Shown here: one piece after another, positions 38,629-47,540 of the stretch | Layout of the letters: each line of letters opens with the position of its first letter | How positions within the stretch are numbered: position 1 is the stretch's first letter | IMG/VR virus record: IMGVR_UViG_3300049914_000132 | Location: 1 to 61,801 of that record | Source of the DNA: a virus | DNA length: 61,801 nucleotides | Strand: one strand, 5' to 3' | Position numbers and translations under genes: made by a program | The notes under the pieces: generated by a model | Told to the model about the DNA's origin: nothing | The model's database searches: none | The model's input: the letters and a program-made list of their open reading frames with translations, nothing else

Positions 38629-40359
38629 ATGAGCATTGCGATCGGTAAGGTAGAACTGAGAAACCTGTTTCTACACAAGTCTACAGATCTTGTGCTCCCT
38701 AAGCGTGGGATCGTTCTTGTCACAGGACCAAACGGCTCTGGGAAAAGCGGTCTGATTGAGGGGGTGAGTGTGGCGGTCTTTGGCAAGACCCTACGAGGAA
38801 CGCCCCCTTGGAGCCAGGGTCATGCGTGCAGTGCGACAGCCTATGCGTCTGGGGCTCACCCCTTGGTGGTCACCAGGGCAAACGCCAAGGGCAAGACTAC
38901 GCTGGCCTGGGGGCCACCTGGCAAGGGGCCAGGAACCACCTACGAGAGCACCACCAAGGCGCAGGAAGCCCTAGAAGCTGTGGTCGGGAGCTGGAACGTA
39001 TGGCGCAGGTCTGCCGTATTTAGCAGCTCGGACGCTTCTCACTTCACCTTGGCCAGGGATGGCGAGCGGAAGGCTTTGTTGGAGGAGATCCTAGGCTTGA
39101 GTGAATTCGACATAGCTCTTTCACACTGTCGATCTGACCTTAAGTATGCTGAAGCGGCTTTGGACAGTGCCAGACGGGAAGAGGAGAAATGGTCCATTCA
39201 GCTAGCTGAACGATCAAAGCACTTGGAAGAGCTGCAAGGGATGAACCTGATTGAGCCGTCTAACCCTATTGGCGTAGTCAAGTTAGACACGGAGCCATTG
39301 CAGAATGAAGTGACTCGTCTGCATGCTCTCGTTAAGGGCTGTGAGAAAGATCAAGCAGATCTTAGGAAACAGCACTTGACAATCTCTTCTACAGGTGGGG
39401 AAGACAAGGCAAAGCTCGCTGAGCTAACACGCCGATCGTCCATGCTGTCAAAGGAAAAGTGTCCGACTTGCTTGCAGCCTATTAGTTCAGAAACGCGCAG
39501 AAGGCTTGATGAGGAGATAGGCAAGGTCAGGCTGGCTGCTGAAAAGGCAGAGCTTGCTTCAAGGAAAGAGTTCGCCAGTTTGAATGATGGCATGATCGAC
39601 AGTGATTCTGAGCTGGAAGCACTTAACGCTAAGTTAAGTGCCGCTCGGAGAGAACTGACGGAGGCTGAGCAAACGAACGTGGCAGAGCAGCAACGATATG
39701 ACAATGCTCTAGTGGTGTATGAGCGGGATCTTGCTGCGTACGAGAGCTTGGCTGAAAGGCTGAGCAGAGCTGATGCTGCTGTGCATGAGGCTTCGGCTGC
39801 TCAGTTTGACGCTGCTGTTGGGTTGGGGAAGCATGAGAAGGGGGTTGCTGTCCTTCGAGCTGTGGAGCAAGTGCTCGGTTTGCGAGGCTTGAGAGCGCAT
39901 GTGCTTGGGAGTGCTCTTTCTGGGTTGGAAGCTGTTGCGAATCATTGGCTTGCTCGGATCTGTGGAAACAATGAACTCAGGCTGGAGCTGAAGCCTTACA
40001 CCGAACAAAAGACTGGGGGCATAGCGGACGCCATCTCGCTTGAAGTGGTAGGCGCAGGGGGTGGCTATGGCTACCGAGCAAGCAGCGGTGGAGAACGCAG
40101 GCGCATAGACATCGCTCTGCTTCTTGCGCTTGCAGAGGTTGCAGGCGCAGCACATAGGTCAGCAGAAGACTCGACGCTGTTCTTTGACGAGTGCATGGAC
40201 GCTCTCGACGAAGATGGAGCGGACGCAGTAGCATCAGCATTGTACGACTTGGCAAAGAACAGAGCTGTGCTTGTGATCACGCACTCTGAGGTTCTTTCTA
40301 GTAGGATCGAGGCGGACGTTAGACTTAGAGTAGAGAATGGAACTGTAATCACTCTTTGA
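38629..40359 (+). CDS. SbcC/Rad50-like ATPase (T4 gp46-like)
   Basis: 576 residues from the ATG at 38629 (AGGAG six bases upstream). Walker A GPNGSGKSG near residue 34; two long coiled-coil arms (about 170-270 and 295-400) around the zinc hook CPTCLQ near 279; ABC signature YRASSGGERRRIDIALLLAL; Walker B TLFFDECMDALDEDG; H-loop LVITHSE. Forms a complex with the SbcD-like nuclease. Overall shorter than bacterial SbcC, as usual in phages. Confidence 0.9.
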   Translation: MSIAIGKVELRNLFLHKSTDLVLPKRGIVLVTGPNGSGKSGLIEGVSVAVFGKTLRGTPPWSQGHACSATAYASGAHPLVVTRANAKGKTTLAWGPPGKGPGTTYESTTKAQEALEAVVGSWNVWRRSAVFSSSDASHFTLARDGERKALLEEILGLSEFDIALSHCRSDLKYAEAALDSARREEEKWSIQLAERSKHLEELQGMNLIEPSNPIGVVKLDTEPLQNEVTRLHALVKGCEKDQADLRKQHLTISSTGGEDKAKLAELTRRSSMLSKEKCPTCLQPISSETRRRLDEEIGKVRLAAEKAELASRKEFASLNDGMIDSDSELEALNAKLSAARRELTEAEQTNVAEQQRYDNALVVYERDLAAYESLAERLSRADAAVHEASAAQFDAAVGLGKHEKGVAVLRAVEQVLGLRGLRAHVLGSALSGLEAVANHWLARICGNNELRLELKPYTEQKTGGIADAISLEVVGAGGGYGYRASSGGERRRIDIALLLALAEVAGAAHRSAEDSTLFFDECMDALDEDGADAVASALYDLAKNRAVLVITHSEVLSSRIEADVRLRVENGTVITL

Positions 40360-40369
40360 AAGAGGGCAC

Positions 40370-41044
40370 ATGGCTAAGAAAAAAGCAGGGCCTGAACAAG
40401 TACGCATTGAGTACATGCCGCTTTCCGAGCTTGTACCTGCGGAGAGAAACCCGAAGCAGCACAACCTAGACGCTCTTGGCGATTCTATCGTGCGATGGGG
40501 CTATGTTCAGCCGGTCACAATCAATGAGGCTACAGGGCGCCTCGTGGCAGGGCATGGGCGCACAGAGAAGCTTGCTCACATGAAAGCTGCTGGGGAGGAT
40601 GCACCTGGCCGAGTACAGGTACGGAAGAAGGACGGGGAATGGCTTGTTCCAGTGGTCAGGGGGGTGAGCTTTGCCAATGATCAGGAAGCTGAAGCCTACT
40701 TGCTGGCGGACAACAGGCTCACGGAGATTGGCCATTGGGACGAAGAGCTGCTCGGCCAGGTCTTGAGCGAGTTCGCAGAGGTTGGCCCTGAGTCTTTTGT
40801 CGGCCTTGGCTGGGACATGCAAGATGTGGTGACCATGGAGACCGAGAAGGAGCTTGCTGATCTCAAGATGGCACCTGTTGGGATTGCTGCTGAGAACACG
40901 GCAGAGGATCCGCGCAGCAAGCAGTTCTGGGTCTGGGCTGCTTGTGAGAGCGCTGAGCAAATGCAAGAGGTCGTTGCTAGGTTCGGCAAGCCAGGGAAGG
41001 GCAAGACCAGCAGAGAATTGGACATCGCTTTGATCATGAGGTGA
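40370..41044 (+). CDS. ParB-like nuclease domain protein
   Basis: 224 residues. MPLSELVPAERNPKQHNLDA, then LGDSIVRWGYVQPVTINEAT, GRLVAGHGRTEKLA is the ParB/Srx N-terminal domain as found in phage and prophage proteins linked to DNA methylases; the G-H-G-R-T motif is the GxxR nucleotide box. ANDQEAEAYLLADNRLTEIG follows, also typical. The C-terminus is acidic then basic. It may act in DNA modification or as a nuclease. The radical SAM gene overlaps its end by context. Confidence 0.8.
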   Translation: MAKKKAGPEQVRIEYMPLSELVPAERNPKQHNLDALGDSIVRWGYVQPVTINEATGRLVAGHGRTEKLAHMKAAGEDAPGRVQVRKKDGEWLVPVVRGVSFANDQEAEAYLLADNRLTEIGHWDEELLGQVLSEFAEVGPESFVGLGWDMQDVVTMETEKELADLKMAPVGIAAENTAEDPRSKQFWVWAACESAEQMQEVVARFGKPGKGKTSRELDIALIMR

Positions 41045-41046
41045 TT

Positions 41047-42465
41047 ATGGCTTGTGGTAACTGCTCTTTGTGCGGTACTCGAACGTATTGCCAGCCGCTC
41101 AAGGGCAAGCCCAAGTCATATGGGGGCTACAGGTTCACAGCCGATTGCTTTGATTGTGCAATCCAGCTTTCATTGGACACGTACTCAGCGTGCAGTTTTG
41201 ACTGTTTGTATTGTTTCAGTAATTACTTAGCGCGAAACCCTGAGCTGAAGAAGCGGAATCCGAACGCGAAACCGTCTGACGGTACAGTTGGGGCGATGAG
41301 CCCAGCTGTGTTGGAAGACATACTCGATCTGAGCCGGACAGGTGGGGCTCGCGAGGTCTTTCGCAGCTACATTCGGCATTCCAAAGGGCGCAAGGTTATT
41401 CAGTGGGGTGCTCTTGGTGATCCGTTTGACAACATAGAGCGCTGGCAGCGGGTAGGTCTTCAGCTCATTCCGATCTTTCAGAAGTACAACCAGCCGACTC
41501 GAATAAGCACAAAAGGTGGGCTGCTCCTTCAGGACAAGGAGTATCTATCCACCATCGCCAAGTACCCAGAGATCTTCTGGTTCGCGTTCTCCACGATAAC
41601 GATCGACGATGAGGTGCTTGCTTCTGTGGATAGGATGGCGCCAAACGCAACAGAGCGCCTGAAGGCTATGAAGATCCTGACGTCAATGGGCTGTAGGGCG
41701 AGCTTGCGCATGCGTCCGATACTCAAGAACGTGACGGATACCACAGCAAAGCATCCGAACGCATGGCGCGAGCTGATGCACAGGGCACGCGAAGCAGGTG
41801 CGGAAGCTGTCAGTATGGAGTTTGTCTTTGTGCCTGGAGCAGAACGAGCAGGGGTCAAGTGGAGATGGGACGAGATAGAGAAGATCACACGCTTTCCGTA
41901 CAGGAAGTTCTACAAGAGCACGAGTGATTGCTTCAGTGCATGCTTGCGCAGCAGCAGAGCGTGGAAAGAAGAGCTGACGTTCGCCATACGAGATGAGGCG
42001 CACAAGCTGGGCATGGTCTTTTCAATCAGTGATCCGCATTGGAAAGAGCTGAACGACACAGGATGCTGCTGTGGGATGACTGACACTGATCCTGTGTTTG
42101 GTATCTGGGAGAAGAAGCAAGCGTGCCAGGCATTGCTCACGGCCAAGGCTGACTCAGAGCACGGTGGGGATGGCCTGATATACATCGAAGACGTGATTCC
42201 GGATTGGGCTCGTAAGGTGACGGCGAGGAGCTTGATCTGTGTGACAGGGCCGAAAGCGATCACAGCGAATAGGCTAAGCTTTGCTGATTGGCATCATGTG
42301 TCCATCTGGAACAACCCAGGCAAGGCGCGCGGGCCTAGGATCTACTTTGGGGGCGTCCTTGAGCCTGTTGGGATGGATGTGAATAAGAACCTGGTCTACA
42401 AGTATGCTGCTCGGGGTAGGTCATTCAAGGACTACGGATGGAATGTAGGGGACGAGCATGAGTGA
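41047..42465 (+). CDS. Radical SAM enzyme
   Basis: 472 residues from the ATG at 41047 (GAGGTG four bases before; GTG at 41041 is an alternative). SACSFDCLYCFSNYL near residues 48-62 is the CxxxCxxC [4Fe-4S]/SAM motif. An N-terminal cysteine group (CGNCSLCGTRTYC, DCFDC) and a later GCCCGM could hold extra clusters. VIQWGALGDPFDNIE and STKGGLL match the SPL/radical SAM barrel with its G-x-x-x-D-P-x-x-x-x-E. The substrate is unknown; DNA or nucleotide modification or photoproduct repair are possible. The gene sits in the recombination/repair region next to a ParB-like protein. Confidence 0.8.
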   Translation: MACGNCSLCGTRTYCQPLKGKPKSYGGYRFTADCFDCAIQLSLDTYSACSFDCLYCFSNYLARNPELKKRNPNAKPSDGTVGAMSPAVLEDILDLSRTGGAREVFRSYIRHSKGRKVIQWGALGDPFDNIERWQRVGLQLIPIFQKYNQPTRISTKGGLLLQDKEYLSTIAKYPEIFWFAFSTITIDDEVLASVDRMAPNATERLKAMKILTSMGCRASLRMRPILKNVTDTTAKHPNAWRELMHRAREAGAEAVSMEFVFVPGAERAGVKWRWDEIEKITRFPYRKFYKSTSDCFSACLRSSRAWKEELTFAIRDEAHKLGMVFSISDPHWKELNDTGCCCGMTDTDPVFGIWEKKQACQALLTAKADSEHGGDGLIYIEDVIPDWARKVTARSLICVTGPKAITANRLSFADWHHVSIWNNPGKARGPRIYFGGVLEPVGMDVNKNLVYKYAARGRSFKDYGWNVGDEHE

Positions 42466-42664
42466 CAAATGGCTGACGCTGGATGAGGCTGTTGCGCTAT
42501 TCAGTTCGTCGAACACACTCACATCGCCGTATGTTGCATTCATGGGAAGCTTCTTGGAAAGCTTCTGTAAGGTGACACGTAAGTCAGGGACAATATTCTA
42601 TGATCGTGCATGTGTAGAAGATGCTGTAGCAAGGTTCACAGAGCATACGTTGTCCACACTATAG
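42458..42664 (+). CDS. Small HTH-like protein (68 aa)
   Basis: 68 residues overlapping the radical SAM gene by eight bases. WLTLDEAVALFSS at the start and ACVEDAVARFTEHTLSTL at the end are the first and last helices of the excisionase-like fold used by its neighbours. One of a run of short, possibly DNA-binding paralogs. Confidence 0.5.
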   Translation: MSDKWLTLDEAVALFSSSNTLTSPYVAFMGSFLESFCKVTRKSGTIFYDRACVEDAVARFTEHTLSTL

Positions 42665-42672
42665 GTGGTGGC

Positions 42673-42918
42673 ATGTTGATAAGGCTCGAAGAAGCGATCA
42701 AGAAGTACGGTATTGATCCTGACGTTCTAAGGAGAGTTCCAAGAGCAAAGACACAACTCAGGCGTAGCCTTATAGGCAATGCGTTTGTGGTTTCCTTCTG
42801 GGAGTCTGATGACATCGAAGAGCACTTGGCTGGGAAGGCTAGAGCTGGTCTGGAGTTCTGCGACTTGGATGTAAAGCAGTGCGGAACACTGATTGACTTC
42901 ACAACGTATGATCCCTAG
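42673..42918 (+). CDS. Small HTH-like protein (81 aa)
   Basis: 81 residues, AGGTGG upstream of the ATG at 42673. LIRLEEAIKKYGIDPDVLRR and SLIGNAFVVSFWESDDIEEH give helix-turn-helix and wing-like strands as in HTH_17 domains. Overlaps the next gene by 11 bases. Confidence 0.5.
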   Translation: MLIRLEEAIKKYGIDPDVLRRVPRAKTQLRRSLIGNAFVVSFWESDDIEEHLAGKARAGLEFCDLDVKQCGTLIDFTTYDP

Positions 42919-43159
42919 GCCGAAAGACAGTAAGGGCTACACATTAGCTGAAGCTGAGCAAATCTGTGGTCGTGCAGTCACCGTGTACGATGTGATAGAG
43001 GCTGGAATCGAAATTCCGCATGTTGATCTCACGTCTTTTACGAAGTATTGGATGGACACGTTCAAAGGCAACCTGATCATGGATCCGCTGTTTACGAAGA
43101 AGCATATGAGTCAGCTCATTACCTACTATGCAGAACGGGCGCTGCTAAGCATAAAATGA
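42908..43159 (+). CDS. PPPKDxxGYT-family small protein, paralog a
   Basis: 83 residues: MIPRPKDSKGYTLAEAEQIC, then a variable middle and FTKKHMSQLITYYAERALLS. The opening P-R-P-K-D-x-K-G-Y-T-x-x-E-x-E and the closing F-T-K-x-x...A-E-R-x-L-x-S are shared with three other genes in the window. Likely a winged-helix type DNA-binding fold. An upstream in-frame ATG at 42893 is possible. Confidence 0.6.
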   Translation: MIPRPKDSKGYTLAEAEQICGRAVTVYDVIEAGIEIPHVDLTSFTKYWMDTFKGNLIMDPLFTKKHMSQLITYYAERALLSIK

Positions 43160-43407
43160 TCACAGACCAGCACGAGATTCCAGAACCAGAAAGCCCAGAT
43201 GGCTACACCTGGATGGAAGCAGAGCAAATTCTTAGCAGGATCATCAACTACTCCGACCTTCAGGATTTGGACTTGGCTAACTTCAACTTGAAGGGTGTTT
43301 GGTCAAAGCATGACAACGTGCTTGAAATGCCTGTCTTCACAAAAGATCACTTAATCAAGATTATAGCCTACTTCGTTGGGAGGAGCTTAGCATCTGTTGA
43401 GCTTTGA
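43156..43407 (+). CDS. PPPKDxxGYT-family small protein, paralog b
   Basis: 83 residues, ATGA overlap. MITDQHEIPEPESPDGYTWM continues EAEQILSRIIN and ends VFTKDHLIKIIAYFVGRSLA. Aligns with paralog a over its whole length (P-x-P-x-(S/D)-x-x-G-Y-T-x-x-E-A-E-Q-I). Tandem duplication is the simplest explanation. Confidence 0.6.
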   Translation: MITDQHEIPEPESPDGYTWMEAEQILSRIINYSDLQDLDLANFNLKGVWSKHDNVLEMPVFTKDHLIKIIAYFVGRSLASVEL

Positions 43408-43432
43408 TTGTCAATAACAGGAGGATCAAACA

Positions 43433-44005
43433 ATGGCTAGAAAACTTGCGTCGTGTTCTGATCATACAGCTTACGATGAAGAATGCGATAGTTGTCGAGA
43501 AGCGATGCTGGATAGAGAGATTGACAGGCTGCACAAAGCGCGTGACACGAAGGGTATGGCCAAGCTCGTTCAGGACCAAATAGACACGGTTATGAAGAAC
43601 AAGTTGTTGAACCTGGAAGAGGAGGTTGGCGAGCTTTTTTCAGAACTCATAGAAATCACTGTACTCATGTCGTTCGGTTGTGAAAAAAGAAGCTTTAACG
43701 AAATCAGAATGCTGTATGAGAATGGTGATCGTTACGGAAAGGTCACACAAGCTCTTATTGCAGGATCGACTCTTCTCCAGAAGATTCGTGATCAGGTTGA
43801 GTCTAGGATAGGTCCAACCCTGGACGAGCACCTAGGCAAGATTGCGGACTCTGTTCTCACAGACAAAGTGCTCACTCGTGAGATCAAGAATTCGTACTTG
43901 GAAGTCTTTCACGAAAAGCTCAAGGATCGAATGACTGCTTGGATAAACGACAAAGCTGAAGAGGATGTGGACAACTTCATAGAAGATGCTCTGAGAGGAA
44001 AGTAG
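43433..44005 (+). CDS. Helical protein with N-terminal Cys/His (190 aa)
   Basis: 190 residues, AGGAGG upstream. SCSDHTAYDEECDSCREAML near the start has C...H...C-x-x-C, a possible zinc site. The rest is helical and coiled-coil-like (LNLEEEVGELFSELIEITVL and on). Unrecognised; may be a packaging or regulatory accessory given the terminase genes downstream. Confidence 0.55.
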   Translation: MARKLASCSDHTAYDEECDSCREAMLDREIDRLHKARDTKGMAKLVQDQIDTVMKNKLLNLEEEVGELFSELIEITVLMSFGCEKRSFNEIRMLYENGDRYGKVTQALIAGSTLLQKIRDQVESRIGPTLDEHLGKIADSVLTDKVLTREIKNSYLEVFHEKLKDRMTAWINDKAEEDVDNFIEDALRGK

Positions 44006-44016
44006 GAGGCCGAAAA

Positions 44017-44433
44017 GTGATCAATAGGCCATGGGCAGAAGGCTTGAACCCTACGTTTGTTCCTATGAGCACGCTTGAATCGCGCTTATTTGCGTCTGCG
44101 TCGTTGTTGGAGAAAGGAGGATCTACAGGCACGTCAAATGAAGACGTGGATCAGCAGTTTCTCACCAGGGTGCTTCAGAAGCGCATCGAAGCTTTCAAGC
44201 TGCCAATCTCATTCAGCAGCAACGCAAGACTGGCCGTTCTCACACTCGTTGATCGGCCTGGCTCTGTCGTTGTCTTGCTCATCGATTGCTTGAATGCATA
44301 CGAGGGTCAGACAGTAACCGTGGACATGCTTGCTGAACTGTACCCTATAGGCTTCTACGACGAGGTGACTTTGTCTAGGTACATAGAAGACTTTCTGAAG
44401 CAAGGCAAAGTGAAATGGTCTGAGATCTACTGA
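44017..44433 (+). CDS. Hypothetical protein (138 aa), GTG start
   Basis: 138 residues from GTG with AGGAGG six bases upstream. Mixed alpha/beta; the end (VDMLAELYPIGFYDEVTLSR YIEDFLKQGK) resembles a winged-helix C-terminal region. No family recognised. Confidence 0.55.
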   Translation: MINRPWAEGLNPTFVPMSTLESRLFASASLLEKGGSTGTSNEDVDQQFLTRVLQKRIEAFKLPISFSSNARLAVLTLVDRPGSVVVLLIDCLNAYEGQTVTVDMLAELYPIGFYDEVTLSRYIEDFLKQGKVKWSEIY

Positions 44434-44456
44434 AAGGAAGAGGCTGGGCATGTTGG

Positions 44457-44543
44457 CGTCCTAGGACGTATCCCTGCAAAAGACCCAAGCAGCAACCCAG
44501 CAACCTCCGCGTCCTTGGCATTTTAGGTAGCTGCTGGTAGCAT
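44457..44543 (+). promoter_or_regulatory. Palindrome and promoter-like boxes upstream of the small terminase
   Basis: CGTCCTAGGACG at 44457-44468 is a perfect 12-bp palindrome. TTGGCA (44515-44520), 17 bases and TAGCAT (44538-44543) make a good sigma-70-like promoter 18 bases before the terminase start codon region. Together they suggest a regulated late promoter. Confidence 0.5.
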
Positions 44544-44560
44544 AAAGCGGAAGGGCTGGA

Positions 44561-45286
44561 ATGAAGCGCGCAATCACCAAAGAAACGTACGATCTGCTAC
44601 TTGCTGCTTACAGGGAGTGCCCTGACAACGCAGCAAACGCAGCCCGCAGAGCCTCCGTGGATCCTAGGACGGCGCGTAGAGGTTGGAGCAAGGGCTGGAT
44701 CTCTTCGCACAATCGGTGGGCTCGTCCGATCAAGGTTGTGCTCGAAGAAGAGCAGATCAATGCTCTGGCTATTGCTGCACAGCAAGAGGAACAGAAGCGC
44801 AAAGAGGCAGAAGAGCTACGACAGAAGGGGCGTGATGAAGCTGTCAACACGATGGCAGCAGAGCAGCGCTTGCTGAACCAAGTCAGGTCGAACACAGGTG
44901 GATTGTTGGGCGTCACAGCTCGTGGGCTCAAGGCAATGGTTGTGCTCACGGAGAAGATTGAAGAGGAGGCTAGAACAGCAACACTATCGATCATCAACCG
45001 AGTCAAGCTGCTTGCTGCGCTTGCGTACGCTACCAAGCAAGCGAACGAGAGCGTGAAGCTTGCTTTGGAAGCTCAGCGGAAGTATGTGGGAGCGCCTGAC
45101 GCCATTCTCAAGATCGATACGAGCACGAACGACATGCCGATTGATGATGCTGTGCATGCCATCGAGATGGCGAACGTTGCGCTACAGCGCGCACAGAGGT
45201 CTGGGCTTGTACTCGTGCAAGGGCAAAAGGCTATCGATGTGACTCCAGCAGCAGTGCCAGGCAAGACCAATGGAACAGCGCACTGA
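44561..45286 (+). CDS. terS: Probable small terminase subunit
   Basis: 241 residues, GGAAGGGCTGG upstream. The N-terminus (TKETYDLLLAAYRECPDNAA, NAARRASVDPRTARRGWSKG W) is a helix-turn-helix as found in phage small terminases; a long helical middle (75-190) could form the oligomeric ring. It lies shortly before the large subunit, separated by two small paralogs. Recognises packaging initiation sites on phage DNA. Confidence 0.65.
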   Translation: MKRAITKETYDLLLAAYRECPDNAANAARRASVDPRTARRGWSKGWISSHNRWARPIKVVLEEEQINALAIAAQQEEQKRKEAEELRQKGRDEAVNTMAAEQRLLNQVRSNTGGLLGVTARGLKAMVVLTEKIEEEARTATLSIINRVKLLAALAYATKQANESVKLALEAQRKYVGAPDAILKIDTSTNDMPIDDAVHAIEMANVALQRAQRSGLVLVQGQKAIDVTPAAVPGKTNGTAH

Positions 45287-45545
45287 TCTGATTCCACCCC
45301 CGAAAGATCCGAGAGGCTACACGTCTCCTGAACTCAGTGAAATTTGTGGGTCCATGGTTACCACTTACGATGTGGACTACACTGAAGGGGCTTGGCGCTT
45401 ATACACCAACCGTCCTTTCAGGAGTTTAATCTTCACGAAAGAGGAAGCACTTGCAATTATAGTTCGCCATGCGGAGCGCATGCTGCAATCAGCCGATGTC
45501 GGACCAACATATGGATCAGCCAATGGCGAACAACCTCCACAATGA
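45270..45545 (+). CDS. PPPKDxxGYT-family small protein, paralog c
   Basis: 91 residues overlapping the terminase gene by 17 bases. MEQRTDLIPPPKDPRGYTSP, ELSEICGSMVTTYDVD, then FTKEEALAIIVRHAERMLQS. Clear relative of the other three members. The last 15 residues are extra and overlap the next gene. Confidence 0.6.
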   Translation: MEQRTDLIPPPKDPRGYTSPELSEICGSMVTTYDVDYTEGAWRLYTNRPFRSLIFTKEEALAIIVRHAERMLQSADVGPTYGSANGEQPPQ

Positions 45546-45804
45546 ATTGATCCCACCCCCGAAAGACCGTAAGGGGTACACACCTAACGAGGTGGAGAAG
45601 ATATCTGGCAAGTATGTTTCGTTTGGGGGCATAACCCGAGCGGGAATACAGATTTTCAGCACAGGCATTAACCGATACGACTGGGTATGTAAGCATCTTG
45701 ATGGCTCGATTACCACAATCAAATACTTGAGGTTTACTAGAGAGGAAGCACTTGCGATCATATGTGCTAGGGCAAAGCACATACTGCTTTCGATGAAATT
45801 GTGA
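45523..45804 (+). CDS. PPPKDxxGYT-family small protein, paralog d
   Basis: 93 residues from the ATG at 45523; upstream in-frame ATGs (45469, 45496, 45511) are alternatives and no Shine-Dalgarno decides. N-E-LIPPPKDRKGYTPNEVEKISG then FTREEALAIICARAKHILLS. Almost identical ends to paralog c with a longer variable middle (ITRAGIQIFSTGINRYDWVC). The pair flanks no other gene and precedes the large terminase. Confidence 0.6.
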   Translation: MANNLHNELIPPPKDRKGYTPNEVEKISGKYVSFGGITRAGIQIFSTGINRYDWVCKHLDGSITTIKYLRFTREEALAIICARAKHILLSMKL

Positions 45805-45808
45805 CCGG

Positions 45809-47326
45809 ATGCCAAGTCAAGCGCAGATACTTCAGCCGACTCTGACGGCTCAGCCTGCTGACCTTCGGGCGCGAGCGGCAGAAGCTCTTAGGGCTACAGT
45901 TGCGCTCTCAGCTCAAGACCCTTCAACATTCTTGGAGTACGTACTTCGCGACGAGATGACTGGAAAGCCTATCCGTCAGGCTCCAATTCACGAGGCTTGG
46001 CATTCGCTGATCAGTGAGCACCATCGCCTTGTCATCTGGTCTCATACAGAGAGTGGCAAGAGCTTTTCCATTAGTATTGGTCGTGTACTGTGGGAGCTTG
46101 GTAGGAATCCGAACCTGCGCATTGTCGTGCTCTCGAACACGCACGGACAAGCGAAGAAGATCGTCAGGACAATCTCGCGTTACATCGAAACCAGTGCAGA
46201 GCTGAAAGCAGTCTTTCCATATCTGAAGCCTGGCTATGGCCCTTGGACTGAGACCATGCTGACTGTAGAACGCACGGTCATCAGCAAGGACCCAAGCGTT
46301 CAAGCGTTTGGTGTGCATGGGAACATCACAGGCTCTCGCGTTGATCTTGTGATTGTGGATGACATCTTGGACCCTGAGAACACAAGGTCAGACAAGAGCA
46401 GGCAGGAGCTTTCAGACTGGTACAGTGCGACAGTCAGTGGGCGTCTTACGGAGAAGGCTCGCGTTATCGTGGTTGGCACTGCATACCATCCAGACGATTT
46501 GTTGCACAGGTTCGCACGGAACCCGATGTGGAAAGCCTTTCGCTATCCTGTGATCGATCCGTCTACTCATTTGCCTGGGTGGCCTGCACGCTGGAGCCCT
46601 ACACGCATAGAGCAGCGGAGGATAGAGCTTGGCCCTTTGGAGTTCGCACGGCAGATGATGTGCGAAGCTCGGGATGACAGTGAGAGCCGGTTCAAGCAGG
46701 CTGCAATCAGCAAGTGCATGGAGCGTGGTGAAGGTCGGAGGCTGCTTGGGAACACTCCACGCGACTACTTGATGTACGTCCCGCTCGGCTGTCAGGTCTA
46801 CACAGGTGTTGACCTTGCAGTGCAGAAGAAGGCATCTGCCGACTTGACCGTGTTCTTCACGATCATTGTGCACCCAGACAGCAGCAGAGAAGTTCTGAAC
46901 ATATTGGCGGGACGCTTTAGCGGACCCGACATCGTCAGCAGGACTATAGACATTCACAAGCGCTTCCAGGGCGTCATGATCGTAGAGTCTAACGGCGCTC
47001 AGGATTATATATTGCAATTCACACGGGATAGAAGTGCTGTGCCTGTTCGTCCGTTCGTGACAGGTAAGAACAAGTGGGATCCTGCTTTTGGTATTGAGTC
47101 CTTGTCGGTAGAGCTGGACAACGCCAAATGGATCATACCGAACGAGGGTGGGATATGCGACTCCGAGGTAGACGCATGGATCAAAGAGATGTTGTACTAC
47201 GATCCGAAGGCACATACAGGCGATAGGCTCATGGCTTCGTACTTTGCTCGTGAGGGCGCACGGTCTATGTACAGTGCAGGCAGTTCGTCTGGAGAGGTTG
47301 GGCGCGTGGACTTGATGTCTAGATAG
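45809..47326 (+). CDS. terL: Large terminase subunit
   Basis: 505 residues. ATPase part: Walker A-like SHTESGKS near 78, Walker B DLVIVDDIL near 178, followed by GTAYHPDDL (coupling motif). Nuclease part: TGVDLAV near 332, IVESNGA near 392 and the acidic GDRLMASYFA near 472, the three acidic clusters of an RNase H-like nuclease. Packages DNA through the portal encoded at 52.6 kb. ATPase and nuclease parts are both intact. Confidence 0.9.
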   Translation: MPSQAQILQPTLTAQPADLRARAAEALRATVALSAQDPSTFLEYVLRDEMTGKPIRQAPIHEAWHSLISEHHRLVIWSHTESGKSFSISIGRVLWELGRNPNLRIVVLSNTHGQAKKIVRTISRYIETSAELKAVFPYLKPGYGPWTETMLTVERTVISKDPSVQAFGVHGNITGSRVDLVIVDDILDPENTRSDKSRQELSDWYSATVSGRLTEKARVIVVGTAYHPDDLLHRFARNPMWKAFRYPVIDPSTHLPGWPARWSPTRIEQRRIELGPLEFARQMMCEARDDSESRFKQAAISKCMERGEGRRLLGNTPRDYLMYVPLGCQVYTGVDLAVQKKASADLTVFFTIIVHPDSSREVLNILAGRFSGPDIVSRTIDIHKRFQGVMIVESNGAQDYILQFTRDRSAVPVRPFVTGKNKWDPAFGIESLSVELDNAKWIIPNEGGICDSEVDAWIKEMLYYDPKAHTGDRLMASYFAREGARSMYSAGSSSGEVGRVDLMSR

Positions 47327-47345
47327 AACAACGAAAGGATCAAAC

Positions 47346-47540
47346 ATGGCACAAGGTGAATTCACTAAGGAAGAAGCACATGCAACCATCAAAGCAGTTG
47401 AAGAACTTCATGCGGCGTTGCCCAAAGGAAGACGTGCGGATTTCATTGGGCACTTGAACGACATCTACCTTTTCCTTCAAGCAGCGGAGGAAGTTGCTCC
47501 TGAGAAAACTGCACAGCTTGGGAAGACTGATGGCTCGTAG
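47346..47540 (+). CDS. Small helical protein (64 aa)
   Basis: 64 residues, AAAGGATC upstream. FTKEEAHATIKAVEELHAAL, PKGRRADFIGHLNDIYLFLQ; two or three helices, slightly acidic. Overlaps the next gene by 11 bases. Function unknown. Confidence 0.55.
   Translation: MAQGEFTKEEAHATIKAVEELHAALPKGRRADFIGHLNDIYLFLQAAEEVAPEKTAQLGKTDGS

Noticed and set aside
41047-42465. Firm call of spore photoproduct lyase
   Set aside because: The radical SAM motif and barrel fit, but the extra cysteine clusters and lack of a searchable alignment do not allow a substrate to be named.
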